Shown in pieces: positions 42,179-50,733 of a stretch of DNA of 64,000 nucleotides. The stretch is taken from positions 186,001 to 250,000 of the forward strand of contig JAYEGL010000002.1 in the NCBI GenBank assembly GCA_034659015.1, written 5' to 3'. Under the pieces are notes generated by a model. That model ran no database searches and was not told where the DNA came from. It saw only the letters and a list, made by a program, of their open reading frames with translations. The translations under genes and the position numbers were made by a program. Each line of letters starts with the position of its first letter. Position 1 is the stretch's first letter. Source of the DNA: Maricaulis sp034659015 (GTDB lineage: Bacteria; Pseudomonadota; Alphaproteobacteria; Caulobacterales; Maricaulaceae).

Positions 42179-43135
42179 ATGTCGCTTGCACTCGTCAAAT
42201 ACCTTCCGGTTTCCGCCGGTGTTCCCTTCATCCGCGTGCGCTTCTTCGCGCTCGCGCTGTCGGCCCTGGTCCTGCTGTTCTCGCTGTTCGAATTCGCCAA
42301 TGTCGGAATCAATTTCGGCATCGATTTCCGCGGCGGCATCCAGACGGAGGTCGAGACCGCGCCGGACACCTCGATCGAGGATATCCGTACCGTGGTCTCC
42401 GCCCTGGAGCTGGGCGAGCCGCGGATCCAGGAGGCCGGCAACACGCTTGAAGCGCGCCAAACGGTCCTGATTGCCCTGCCGCTGCAGCCGGGCGAAGGGG
42501 CCGAGGCGGAGCGGGCCAACCAGGCGGCGCGCGAGACGCTGGAACAGGCCATCGAGGCCGACTTCCCCAACGCAACGATCCGCGGCACCACCGTGATCGG
42601 CGGCGCGGTGTCGGGCGAGCTGGTGGTGACCGGTTTCACGGCCATCGGCGTCGCGCTCTTCCTGATGCTGATCTACATCTGGTTCCGCTTCGAATGGCAG
42701 TACTCGCTGGGTGCCATCGTCGCGCTGGTGCACGACGTGATCGCCACGGTGGGCATGTTCTCCGTCACCCAGATGACCTTCGACCTGGCCACGGTGGCGG
42801 CGATCCTGACCATTGTCGGCTATTCCATGAACGATACCGTTGTCGTGTATGACCGGATTCGGGAAAATCTTCGCAAATACAAGAAGATGCCGCTCCCGGA
42901 AGTGCTCAACCTGTCGATCAACGACACGCTGTCCCGCACCATCCTGACCTCGGCCACCACGCTGGTTGCGCTGATCTCGCTTTACCTGATCGGCGGGGCC
43001 TCGCTGGGAGGCTTTGCCTTCGCCATGATCTGGGGCGTGCTGATCGGGACCTATTCCTCGATCTTCGTGGCCGCACCGCTGCTGCTGTTCACCAATGTCC
43101 AGCGCGAAAGCAACGAGAACCAGGATACGGTCTGA
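42179..43135 (+). CDS. secF: Protein translocase subunit SecF
   Basis: The partner of SecD. The protein has 318 residues with six membrane helices, a short periplasmic domain with GIDFRGGIQTEVE, and the SecF signature GYSMNDTVVVYDRIRENLRKY. It closes the yajC-secD-secF operon; a strong hairpin follows. Confidence 0.95.
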   Translation: MSLALVKYLPVSAGVPFIRVRFFALALSALVLLFSLFEFANVGINFGIDFRGGIQTEVETAPDTSIEDIRTVVSALELGEPRIQEAGNTLEARQTVLIALPLQPGEGAEAERANQAARETLEQAIEADFPNATIRGTTVIGGAVSGELVVTGFTAIGVALFLMLIYIWFRFEWQYSLGAIVALVHDVIATVGMFSVTQMTFDLATVAAILTIVGYSMNDTVVVYDRIRENLRKYKKMPLPEVLNLSINDTLSRTILTSATTLVALISLYLIGGASLGGFAFAMIWGVLIGTYSSIFVAAPLLLFTNVQRESNENQDTV

Positions 43136-43170
43136 CGCCGACCCCGCTTTCCGGCATCGCTGACAGACAA

Positions 43171-43197
43171 GCAGGGCCCGCCATCGGCGGGCCCTGC
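43171..43197 (+). terminator. Strong hairpin after secF, likely terminator
   Basis: A perfect 12-bp stem, GCAGGGCCCGCC/GGCGGGCCCTGC, with a three-base loop, lies 35 bp after the secF stop. No U-run follows, so termination may be factor-assisted or the hairpin may protect the mRNA end. A second stem GAGACGGACG/CGTCCGTCTC (43222-43257) follows before the convergent serine hydrolase gene. Confidence 0.55.
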
Positions 43198-43308
43198 GAC
43201 ATGTCGGGGGGACATGTAGACGAGACGGACGTGCGAACAGGGAGGGGCGTCCGTCTCGCTTGTTCAACGGGGCGCCCGGACAAGTCCGTCGCCCCGTTCC
43301 GGACTTTT

Positions 43309-44586
43309 TCAGTCGAAGGCGAATGCGTTGTAGACCATGGGCCGGAAGACGGCGCTGGTGCGTGGTTCCGGGCGGTTCGGCCCGGGCTGGATCTGGGTCA
43401 GGATCACTGCGCTGACATCCGTCGACGGGCTGATGAAGAAGTCGGTGTCGAAGAAGCCGCCCCAGCTGAAATCGCCCGGAATGCCGGCTGGCTGTGCCCC
43501 GTCCTCCGGCGGCAGAACGACATCGACGCCATAGCCGTAGCTGCGACCCTGCCAGGAATCGCTCAGTTGCTCCGGCGTCACCTGAGCGCTGGCCATCATG
43601 GCGACGGTTTCCGGCTCCAGGATGCGCACATCGCCCAGCGCGCCGTCATTGGCCAGCATCATCGCAAAGCGGATATAGTCCGAGGCGGTCGAGACCAGCC
43701 CGCCGCCGCCGGACGCCCAGTCCGGCATGAAGCTTTCCGGGTATTCGCTCAGACTGCCGTCCTCGCTGTGGATATAGAGCGGCGACATCTCCGCCTCGGT
43801 AAAATCGACATCCTCGAAGAAGAAACCGGTCGACGGCATGTCCAGCGGTTCGAAGATCTCGCTTTCCAGATAGTCCTCGAAGGGCATGCCCGAGGCGACT
43901 TCGACAATTCGGCCCAGCACGTCATTGGCATAGGAGTACTGCCAGGTGTCGCCGGGATCGTTGTAGAGGGGCAGGGTCGCGAGCTGTTCCATGCGCGCTT
44001 CCAGATCACCCTCGCCGGAATAGAGCGAGTTCTCGATGTAAAGCCGCCCCAGATCGGTCTGGTTGTCGAAGATATAGCCCAGGCCCGACGTGTGGGTGAG
44101 CAGGTGGTGGACGGTCATCACCGTATCCGGCGCACGCGTCTCGATTTCGCCGGCCTCGTCGGCCTGCGGACTCACCGCCACTTCGATGCTGGCGAAGGCG
44201 GGGATGTAGTCGCTGACCGGATCGTCGAGCGCGATCTCGCCATCCTCCACCAGCATCAGCGTCGCCACGGCCGTCACCGGCTTGGTCATCGAGGCTATGC
44301 GGACGGGGCTGTCGACAGTGAAGGGCGCACCGGTCCCGGTATCGATAACGCCGGCTTCGCTCACATGGGCGATCTGCTCGCCGCGCGCGATGATGGCGGC
44401 ATAGCCGGGGCGTGCGCCTGCGGCGGCGAGCGCCTCCAGACGGGCGTCCAGGGCCTCGAAGGCGGCCGGGTCGAAGCCGAGCGCTCGTGCGTCGGAAACC
44501 GGTTCGGCGGACGGCGTCTGGGCCAGGACGGGCAGGCCGGCGGCAGCGGCGAGGGCCAGCGCGGCGCATGCGGAACGGAAAAACAT
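43309..44586 (-). CDS. Secreted serine hydrolase of the beta-lactamase/esterase family
   Basis: The protein has 425 residues with a signal peptide ending near VLAQ. The catalytic motifs of class C-like serine hydrolases are present: SMTK (nucleophile Ser and Lys) and YSYAN as the Tyr-x-Asn motif, with HHLLTHTSGLGY and GGGGLVSTASDYIRFAMML between and after. The family includes esterases, D-aminopeptidases and beta-lactamase relatives; a resistance role is not implied. Its Shine-Dalgarno lies inside a perfect hairpin (44594-44623). Confidence 0.9.
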   Translation of the reverse strand: MFFRSACAALALAAAAGLPVLAQTPSAEPVSDARALGFDPAAFEALDARLEALAAAGARPGYAAIIARGEQIAHVSEAGVIDTGTGAPFTVDSPVRIASMTKPVTAVATLMLVEDGEIALDDPVSDYIPAFASIEVAVSPQADEAGEIETRAPDTVMTVHHLLTHTSGLGYIFDNQTDLGRLYIENSLYSGEGDLEARMEQLATLPLYNDPGDTWQYSYANDVLGRIVEVASGMPFEDYLESEIFEPLDMPSTGFFFEDVDFTEAEMSPLYIHSEDGSLSEYPESFMPDWASGGGGLVSTASDYIRFAMMLANDGALGDVRILEPETVAMMASAQVTPEQLSDSWQGRSYGYGVDVVLPPEDGAQPAGIPGDFSWGGFFDTDFFISPSTDVSAVILTQIQPGPNRPEPRTSAVFRPMVYNAFAFD

Positions 44587-44593
44587 ACAACTT

Positions 44594-44623
44594 CCCCCTC
44601 GGGATCTTTATCAACCGAGGGGG
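44594..44623 (-). promoter_or_regulatory. Hairpin that hides the serine hydrolase ribosome-binding site
   Basis: On the minus strand CCCCCTCGG pairs perfectly with CCGAGGGGG (9 bp, 12-base loop). The second arm is the Shine-Dalgarno (GAGGGGG), ending seven bases before the ATG at 44586. The arm could therefore block translation until opened, or act as the end of the sodB transcript just upstream. Confidence 0.5.
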
Positions 44624-44677
44624 AGGTTAGGGCGGGGCCGCCGGGTTGGCGACCCCGAAATAATCCTGCTGGTCCGA

Positions 44678-45280
44678 TCAGGCTGCGGCGAGGTTTTCGG
44701 CCGCAAACTCCCAGTTCACCAGATGGTCGAGGAAGGTGGAAATGTAGTCGGGGCGGCGGTTCTGGAAGTCCAGATAGTAGGCGTGCTCCCACACATCCAT
44801 GGTCAGAAGCGGGGTGACGCCGCTCTCGGTGAGCGGGGTTTCCGCGTTCAGCGTCTTGCGCACTTCCAGCTTGTCGCCGTTGAGCACCAGCCAGGCCCAG
44901 CCCGAGCCGAACTGCGTGGCGCCGGCCTTGGCAAAGGCGTCCTTGAACTCGTCGAAGGAGCCGAAATCGCGATCGATCATTTCCGCCAGCTTGCCCGTCG
45001 GCGTTCCGCCGCCATTGGGGCGCATGGACTGCCAGTAGAAGGTGTGGTTCCAGATCTGGGCGGCATTGTTGAACACGCCCTGTTTTTCCGGCTTACCGGC
45101 GGTCTCTTGGATGATGTCCTCCAGGGATTTCGGCGCCATGTCCGTGCCCTCGACGAGACCGTTGAGGTTCTTCACATAGGTGGCGTGGTGTTTCCCGTGG
45201 TGGAAATCCAGCGTCTCAGACGAGATATGAGGGGCCAGCGCATCCTTGGCGTAGGGAAGATCGGGCAATGTAAAAGCCAT
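44678..45280 (-). CDS. sodB: Superoxide dismutase (Fe type, possibly Fe/Mn)
   Basis: This cytosolic enzyme turns superoxide into oxygen and peroxide. The protein has 200 residues. Metal ligands are His27 (FHHGKHH), the His in WNHTFYW, and Asp and His in DVWEHAYY. AQIWNHTFYW and QFGSGWAWL point to the iron type, but metal choice cannot be settled by eye. It lies 91 bp upstream of the serine hydrolase gene, same strand. Confidence 0.95.
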   Translation of the reverse strand: MAFTLPDLPYAKDALAPHISSETLDFHHGKHHATYVKNLNGLVEGTDMAPKSLEDIIQETAGKPEKQGVFNNAAQIWNHTFYWQSMRPNGGGTPTGKLAEMIDRDFGSFDEFKDAFAKAGATQFGSGWAWLVLNGDKLEVRKTLNAETPLTESGVTPLLTMDVWEHAYYLDFQNRRPDYISTFLDHLVNWEFAAENLAAA

Positions 45281-45387
45281 GAGAACCTCTCGTTGCGGTA
45301 TGGGTGGGACACAGATCGGCCTTTCCGGCCGTATTTCTCTGTTCGGACATATGGTGTGGTGTACGGCTCTGTCTACCGGTTAGTTCC

Positions 45388-46203
45388 ATGGAAAACACGG
45401 ATTTCGACAAAACTCTGCAATCGTCCGACCCGGACCGGCGCCTGGCGGCCCTGTTCGCGCCGGCCGATGTGCGTCCCCGCCTGTTTGCGCTCTATGCGTT
45501 CAATCAGGAAATCGGCCGGGTGGCCGAGGCGACCTCGGAGGGCATGATCGGCGAGATGAAACTGGTCTGGTGGCGCGATGCGGTGGCCGATCTGTATGCC
45601 GAAACGCCCAAAGTGCGCCGGCATGCCATCACCGAAGGCCTGTCGGCGATGACGGACCGCGTCGACCGCGCGGACCTGGACGCGCTGATCGAGGCCCGTT
45701 TCGACGACGTGTCGGCCCGCCCCTACGCCTCCCTGGACGAGGTCATGGCCTATGTCGACGATACGGCGGGCCGGCTGATGCGGATCGCGCTGCGTCTCTG
45801 CGAAGCCGGGCTCGACGAGGCCCGCCTGGTTGCGGCCGGGCGGGCCTGGGGACTGACGGGCCTTCTGCGGGCCTTTCCGGTGCGCGCGAAGATCGGCCGG
45901 GCGCCGGTCGGCGGCGACGACCTCCATGCGGCCGGTGCGACGCCGGCCATGCTGGCCCAGGGGCTGGGCGAGGCGAAGGTGGCGGAGGCGGTCGGGCCGG
46001 TGCGCCGGGCGGCGCGGGAGGCCTTGCACGAGCTGCGTGCCGGCGGTGCCCTGCCGCCCGAAGCCGTGCCGGCCATGGGCTATGCGATGCTGGCGGGCGG
46101 TTATCTCGACAGCCTGCCGGACAGCCCCTATCGGCTGGCGCCCGAGCGCCCGCTGCTGTCGCGACAGCTGCGTCTCACCTGGCTGTCGCTGACGGGGCGG
46201 TGA
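45388..46203 (+). CDS. Squalene/phytoene synthase-fold protein, NDUFAF6-like
   Basis: The protein is about 271 residues. LYAFNQEIGRVAEATSEG, IGEMKLVWWRDAVADLY and YVDDTAGRLMRIALRLCEAG match the squalene/phytoene synthase superfamily, closest in pattern to mitochondrial NDUFAF6, a complex I assembly factor. The two DxxxD metal motifs needed for prenyl condensation are not present in full, so a synthase role is doubtful. In many alphaproteobacteria this gene stands between secDF and trmFO, as it does here with inserted genes. The ATG at 45388 is chosen by the conserved start; function remains inferred. Confidence 0.82.
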   Translation: MENTDFDKTLQSSDPDRRLAALFAPADVRPRLFALYAFNQEIGRVAEATSEGMIGEMKLVWWRDAVADLYAETPKVRRHAITEGLSAMTDRVDRADLDALIEARFDDVSARPYASLDEVMAYVDDTAGRLMRIALRLCEAGLDEARLVAAGRAWGLTGLLRAFPVRAKIGRAPVGGDDLHAAGATPAMLAQGLGEAKVAEAVGPVRRAAREALHELRAGGALPPEAVPAMGYAMLAGGYLDSLPDSPYRLAPERPLLSRQLRLTWLSLTGR

Positions 46204-46293
46204 CATTCGCGCCGCTGCAGGTCTAGAGTTGAAGACGGCCGCGAGATGGCGCATCACCTCCGGCCCGGATATGTGACGAACGGAGAGAATGCC

Positions 46294-46989
46294 ATGTTTC
46301 ACGCCCTCATCACCGGCGCCAACCGCGGTATCGGTCTCGAGCATGCCCGGCAATTGCTGGAGCGGGGCTGGCATGTCACGGCGGCGGTGCGCAATCCCGA
46401 CGCCGCCACCGAGCTGAAGGCGCTGCCCCAGGGCGAGGGCAAGCTGGATATCGTCGCCTATGACGCCGCCGATCTGGAAGCGCCGAAGCGTCTCGCCGCC
46501 GAGATCGAGGGCCCGGTCGACCTGCTCTTCGCCAATGCCGGCATGATGGCGGACGACACCAAGAGCTTCGGATCGGCTGCCTGTGAGGCGATGGTGACGG
46601 AGTTCCGCGTCAATGCGCTGGCCCCGCTGGCGCTTGTCGAAGCGTTCGCCGACAAGGTCGCGGCGTCGGACATGAAGGTGGTCGCGCTGCAGTCCTCCCG
46701 CGTGGGATCCATCTCCGACAACGGATCGGGCGGGTATTACGGCTACCGCTCGACGAAGGCCGCGCTGAACGCCATCGGCAAGTCGCTGAGCCACGATCTC
46801 GCCGATCGCGGCATTGTCGTGCTGATCCTGCACCCGGGCTGGGTGCGCACGGATATGGGCGGCCCGAACGGCCAGCTCACCGTGCACGAATGCGTGGAAG
46901 GCCAGCTCGACCTCATCGCCCGCGCCTACGGCAATCCGGCCATGTCCGGACGTTTCTTCCACGTCTCCGGCCAGGACCTGCCCTGGTAG
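46294..46989 (+). CDS. Short-chain dehydrogenase/reductase (C-factor-like SDR)
   Basis: The protein is about 231 residues, with the cofactor motif TGANRGIGLE, the NAG-type LLFANAGMM, the catalytic Ser in LQSSRVGSISDN and YRSTK. LHPGWVRTDMGG is typical of the C-factor/CsgA group. The ATG at 46294 follows GGAGAG by six bases. Substrate unknown. It is a second SDR of the same branch as the gene at 13512-14201. Confidence 0.86.
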   Translation: MFHALITGANRGIGLEHARQLLERGWHVTAAVRNPDAATELKALPQGEGKLDIVAYDAADLEAPKRLAAEIEGPVDLLFANAGMMADDTKSFGSAACEAMVTEFRVNALAPLALVEAFADKVAASDMKVVALQSSRVGSISDNGSGGYYGYRSTKAALNAIGKSLSHDLADRGIVVLILHPGWVRTDMGGPNGQLTVHECVEGQLDLIARAYGNPAMSGRFFHVSGQDLPW

Positions 46990-47020
46990 GCGTCCCGGCT
47001 GCCTCTTCAGGCGCCCGAAT

Positions 47021-47074
47021 CGAAACGGGCCATGACCGGTTGCCCGTGAGGCAGCGGCCATGGCCCGTGTTTCG
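47021..47074. terminator. Hairpin between convergent genes
   Basis: CGAAACGGGCCATG (47021-47034) pairs with CATGGCCCGTGTTTCG (about 47059-47074) with a small bulge over a 24-base loop. It lies between the ends of the SDR and methyltransferase genes and could end both transcripts; no long U-run is seen. Confidence 0.45.
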
Positions 47075-47094
47075 AGCGGTTCCGTGATCCGGTT

Positions 47095-47724
47095 CTAGCT
47101 CTTCTTCAGCACCATGACGCGGCTCTTGGAGTTGTGCTCCGCCGTCAGGTGCGGTCCGTCCTCGCTGAATTCCAGGGAGACGTCGTCGCGCTCGATCTCC
47201 TTGGCCAGCGTATCCATATAGGTCTTGTCGTCCAGCGTCAGGGCGTTGAAGGACACCGCCAGGCGGCCGCCGGGCTTCAGCCCGTCGAGGATCGCCGGCA
47301 GGCACTCGGCCGGTGCAGCACCCACCGAGACGGCGCCCACGGCCGCCACGACGTCATAGTCCTTGAACATTTCCGGGTCGGGCACGCCGAGGGGCGTCGT
47401 GAACAGCTTGTTGTACAACCCCTTGGCCCGGGCTTTCTCGAGCATGCCTTCGGAGATGTCGCAGCCGTCGATGTCCTTGAAGCCGGCCTCCTGCAGTGCA
47501 CTGCCCGACAGGCCCGTACCGCACGCCCAGTCCAGGATGCGCGGATTGGTCTGATCGGCCGGCAGGCACTGTTTCAGCGCTTGCGCGATCCGGGTCGGCG
47601 TCTTGTACGAATTGGTGCCGAGGTCGTCGTCATAGCTGTCCGCCCAGTCGTCGTAGGCTTCGCGTTGATCGCCCTGATCGGCCACCGTGTAGATCTTGTG
47701 GATGTAGGTATCAGTCATGCCCAT
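47095..47724 (-). CDS. Class I SAM-dependent methyltransferase
   Basis: The protein has 209 residues, with YDDWADSYDDDLG followed by the SAM-binding ILDWACGTGLSGSAL and the acidic strand IDGCDISEGML. Later DVVAAVGAVSVG and LKPGGRLAVSFN complete the fold. The group resembles small-molecule methyltransferases such as the Williams-Beuren-type family; substrate unknown. A second ATG two codons downstream (47718) is an alternative start; no strong Shine-Dalgarno decides. Confidence 0.8.
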   Translation of the reverse strand: MGMTDTYIHKIYTVADQGDQREAYDDWADSYDDDLGTNSYKTPTRIAQALKQCLPADQTNPRILDWACGTGLSGSALQEAGFKDIDGCDISEGMLEKARAKGLYNKLFTTPLGVPDPEMFKDYDVVAAVGAVSVGAAPAECLPAILDGLKPGGRLAVSFNALTLDDKTYMDTLAKEIERDDVSLEFSEDGPHLTAEHNSKSRVMVLKKS

Positions 47725-47977
47725 AAGGCAAGCATGTCACACAAGCAGTGTCCACCGTTCGAACGTAAAGTTTGCATGACGAATTCAGGTCCAGGCTGAA
47801 CCCGCGTGAGAAAGATTTTGACCGAGCGCTTGAATTCAACGCGGTTTTCCGGGTTCAGCGCTCGGGTATTTTTCCGTCATCACTGACCCGGGTTTCCGGG
47901 CGATCGAAAGTGCCCGGCCGCCGTCTGTGCGAATTCAGGGTGCGAACTTGCGTATCATTTGCCAAATACTGGCCATT

Positions 47978-48005
47978 GTATTGGCGCAAGCAGTCGCGCC
48001 AATAC
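47978..48005. other. Perfect 10-bp inverted repeat in the trmFO-methyltransferase spacer
   Basis: GTATTGGCGC and GCGCCAATAC flank an eight-base loop in the 318-bp spacer 47725-48042. On the minus strand it lies 38 bp after the trmFO stop, so it may end that transcript, but no U-run follows. The spacer also holds four GAATTCA words (two preceded by GCG) and the palindrome CGTTCGAACG (47756-47765) near the methyltransferase start; no gene is seen. Confidence 0.5.
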
Positions 48006-48042
48006 ACCGCGAATTCACGGCCGAAGCCGGTCTGTCGGCCGT

Positions 48043-49467
48043 CTATGCGAGACTTGTCTGACGCTCCGGCGCGGCGGTCCAGGCCGCCAGGTCCTCCAGC
48101 GCACGGGCGCTCATCGCCATCTTGCGCGCCGGTCCCTTGGCCTTGCCCTTGATGCGATTCCCCTCGGCATCGACCCTGGGGGTTTCGATCGTCGGAAAGA
48201 GGCCGAAATTGACGTTCATGGGCTGGAAGGAGCCCTTGCCGCCATCGAGATGGCCGCCGGTGACATGGGCGATCAGGGCGCCCAGCGCCGTCGTGGCCGG
48301 CGGGGCCTGGATCGGGCGACCCAGACGTTCCGCGGCAGCATAGCGTCCGGCCAGCAGGCCCATGGCCGCGCTTTCCACATAGCCTTCCACGCCGATCAGC
48401 TGGCCCGCGAAACGTAGGCGCGGCCGGGATTTCAGGCGTAGCTGGTTGTCGAGCAGTTTCGGCGAGTTGAGGAAGGTGTTGCGGTGAATGCCGCCCAGGC
48501 GCGCGAACTGCGCCTCTTCCAGGCCGGGGATCATGCGGAAGACGTCGGTCTGGGCGCCGTACTTCATCTTGGTCTGGAAACCGACCATGTTGAACAGCGT
48601 GCCCAGCGCGTTGTCCTGGCGCAATTGCACGATGGCCCAGGGCTTGACGGTCGGATCGTGCGGATTGGTCAGCCCGACCGGTTTCATCGGCCCGTGGCGC
48701 AGCGTCTCGCGGCCGCGTTCGGCCATCACCTCGATCGGCAGGCAGCCGTCGAAATAGGGTGTGTCGGCTTCCCAGTCCTTGAACTCGGTCTTCGGCGCGT
48801 CCAGCAGGGCGTCGATGAAGGCCTCGTACTGCTCCTTGTCCATCGGGCAGTTGAGATAGGCCTTCTTTTCCGCCTCGGTCTCGCCCTTGTCGTAGCGCGA
48901 CTGGAACCAGGCCTTGTCCAGATTGACGCTTTCGCGGTGGATCACCGGGGCGATGGCGTCGAAGAAGGCCAGCTCGCCTTCGCCGGTCTCGTCCAGGATC
49001 GCTTTGGAGAGGCTGTCCGAGGTGAGGGGGCCGGTGGCGATGATGACGCTGTCCCAGTCTTCCGGCGGCAGGGCGGGCACTTCGCCGCGCTCGATGGTGA
49101 CCAGCGGATGTTCGCTCAGCTGTTTGGTGACCGCGTCGGAAAACGCGTCGCGATCGACGGCCAGCGCGCCGCCCGCGGGCAGGCGGTTGGCGTCGCCCTG
49201 GGCCATGATGATCGAATCCAGCCGCCGCATCTCCTCGTGCAAAAGACCGACCGCATTGGTGCGGTGATCGTCGGAGCGGAAGGAGTTGGAACACACAAGC
49301 TCGGCCAGCCCGTCCGTCTTGTGTGCGTCGGTGCCGCGAACGCCGCGCATCTCGTGCAGGATGACGGGCACGCCCGCGGATACGAGCTGCCAGGTGGCCT
49401 CGGAGCCGGCCATGCCGCCGCCGACGACATGAACGGGTTTCATCGCTTGATCGGTCATGCGCGGCAT
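48043..49467 (-). CDS. trmFO: Methylenetetrahydrofolate--tRNA-(uracil-54-C5)-methyltransferase
   Basis: This FAD- and folate-dependent enzyme makes ribothymidine at position 54 of tRNA. The protein has 474 residues. It opens with VHVVGGGMAGSEATWQL (FAD fold), followed by ELVCSNSFRSDD, LNCPMDKEQYEAF and GLTNPHDP, and ends in the region GQLIGVEGYVESAAMGLLAG, all characteristic of TrmFO/Gid. The start shown is the first in-frame ATG; MKPVHVVGG a few codons later is also possible. Confidence 0.95.
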   Translation of the reverse strand: MPRMTDQAMKPVHVVGGGMAGSEATWQLVSAGVPVILHEMRGVRGTDAHKTDGLAELVCSNSFRSDDHRTNAVGLLHEEMRRLDSIIMAQGDANRLPAGGALAVDRDAFSDAVTKQLSEHPLVTIERGEVPALPPEDWDSVIIATGPLTSDSLSKAILDETGEGELAFFDAIAPVIHRESVNLDKAWFQSRYDKGETEAEKKAYLNCPMDKEQYEAFIDALLDAPKTEFKDWEADTPYFDGCLPIEVMAERGRETLRHGPMKPVGLTNPHDPTVKPWAIVQLRQDNALGTLFNMVGFQTKMKYGAQTDVFRMIPGLEEAQFARLGGIHRNTFLNSPKLLDNQLRLKSRPRLRFAGQLIGVEGYVESAAMGLLAGRYAAAERLGRPIQAPPATTALGALIAHVTGGHLDGGKGSFQPMNVNFGLFPTIETPRVDAEGNRIKGKAKGPARKMAMSARALEDLAAWTAAPERQTSLA

Positions 49468-49585
49468 ATCGAGCGCAGGCGCCGATGTGTCAATGGGGGC
49501 GGTCAGGGGGGAGCGGGCAGGTTCGGCTTGACCGGAGGTTGTGCGCTGGCAAGATGGATCGGCGAGAGGGAAGCGGGTTCCGGCG

Positions 49586-50704
49586 ATGCGTGTGGTTCTT
49601 CTGGTGGTGGCCCTGGCGGCTTCTGCGACACCGGCCTTGGCGCGGCAGGGCCTGCCGCAAAGCGTGGTCGAGCCCTACCGGGCCTATCAGGCGGCGCTGG
49701 AGGCCGGCGACATGCCGGCGCTGGTCGACGCCTCCGGCCGGGCGCTGGACGCGGCCCGGGCCGAGGGGCTCGATAATGGCACGCTGGGCGTGCTCGCGGA
49801 AAACCATGCCTATGCCCTGGCTTCGGCGGGCCGCGATGCCGAGGCGATGGAGGAATGGGAAGATGCGGCCCGGCTGGGCGAGCGGGCCGGCCTGGCCCGG
49901 ATCGACCTGGCCTGGCGCTGGCACAATGCGGCGGCCAGCGCATTGCGGGCCGACGAATTGCAGCGGGCGCGGCGCTGGGCCGACGAGGCGACCGGCCTTA
50001 TCGAGGACATGTCTCCGGGGGAGCGCACGCAGGCGGAGTTCGCGGCCGAAGCCTGGTTCCTGAGTGCCCGCATCAAAGGGGAGATCGGTCAGCCCGATCA
50101 TGCCCTTATACCGGCGCGCGAGGCATTGGCGCTCTACGAAGCCGGCGATCATCCGCCCGATCGCGGCTATGCCTATCTGCACTATCTGGCCGGCCTAGCC
50201 TCGGCGTCGATGAGCCGGCATGACGACGCGATCTACCACATGCACATGGCGCGGGACATTGCGACACTCATCGACGACAGCGAGGCCCTCCTGACGCGCG
50301 TGACCGCCATACACAACTATTTTCTGGAAGACAGTATCGACATTGCCGGCCGGCTGGCCGCCAACCCGCTCCATGCGGCGCGTTTCGCCGGCGGGGCTGA
50401 GCGCGACGCCGGGCCGGAACGGCCGCCGGGTTATCTCCCGCCGGAGCCTGTCATGCAGGACGAGCCGCGCTACCCGCTGCAGGCCGCGAGGCGGGGCGAG
50501 CAGGGCTTCGTCGTGCTGAGCTTCGATATCGAGACGGACGGCAGCATCTCCAATATCGCGATCGTGGACAGCCTGCCCGCAGGCCCCTTCGACGCCGTAT
50601 CCGTGGCGGCATTGCAGGACTGGCAATACACCCCGGCAACCGTCAACGGCGAGCCGGTGCGCGAGGAAGGGGTTCTCACGCACTTCCATTTCCGGCTGCG
50701 GTAG
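49586..50704 (+). CDS. Secreted protein with TonB-like C-terminal domain, paralogue 1
   Basis: The protein is about 372 residues. A signal peptide ends near ALAR; the mature start is LPQSVVEPYRAYQAAL, followed by helical TPR-like repeats (about residues 30-250). The last 90 residues carry a TonB C-terminal fold (EPRYPLQAARRGEQGFVVLS, IVDSLPAGPFDAVSVAALQDWQYTPA). No membrane anchor other than the signal peptide and no proline-rich span is seen, so it is not a classical TonB. It is first of three tandem related genes. Confidence 0.75.
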   Translation: MRVVLLVVALAASATPALARQGLPQSVVEPYRAYQAALEAGDMPALVDASGRALDAARAEGLDNGTLGVLAENHAYALASAGRDAEAMEEWEDAARLGERAGLARIDLAWRWHNAAASALRADELQRARRWADEATGLIEDMSPGERTQAEFAAEAWFLSARIKGEIGQPDHALIPAREALALYEAGDHPPDRGYAYLHYLAGLASASMSRHDDAIYHMHMARDIATLIDDSEALLTRVTAIHNYFLEDSIDIAGRLAANPLHAARFAGGAERDAGPERPPGYLPPEPVMQDEPRYPLQAARRGEQGFVVLSFDIETDGSISNIAIVDSLPAGPFDAVSVAALQDWQYTPATVNGEPVREEGVLTHFHFRLR

Positions 50705-50733
50705 GTGTCAGGAACAGATCGAAAGGGCCAGGC

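Noticed and set aside
40025..43267. A 1080-codon open frame on the minus strand opposite yajC-secD-secF
   Set aside because: Spans several real genes on the other strand; low-complexity composition typical of antisense frames in GC-rich DNA.
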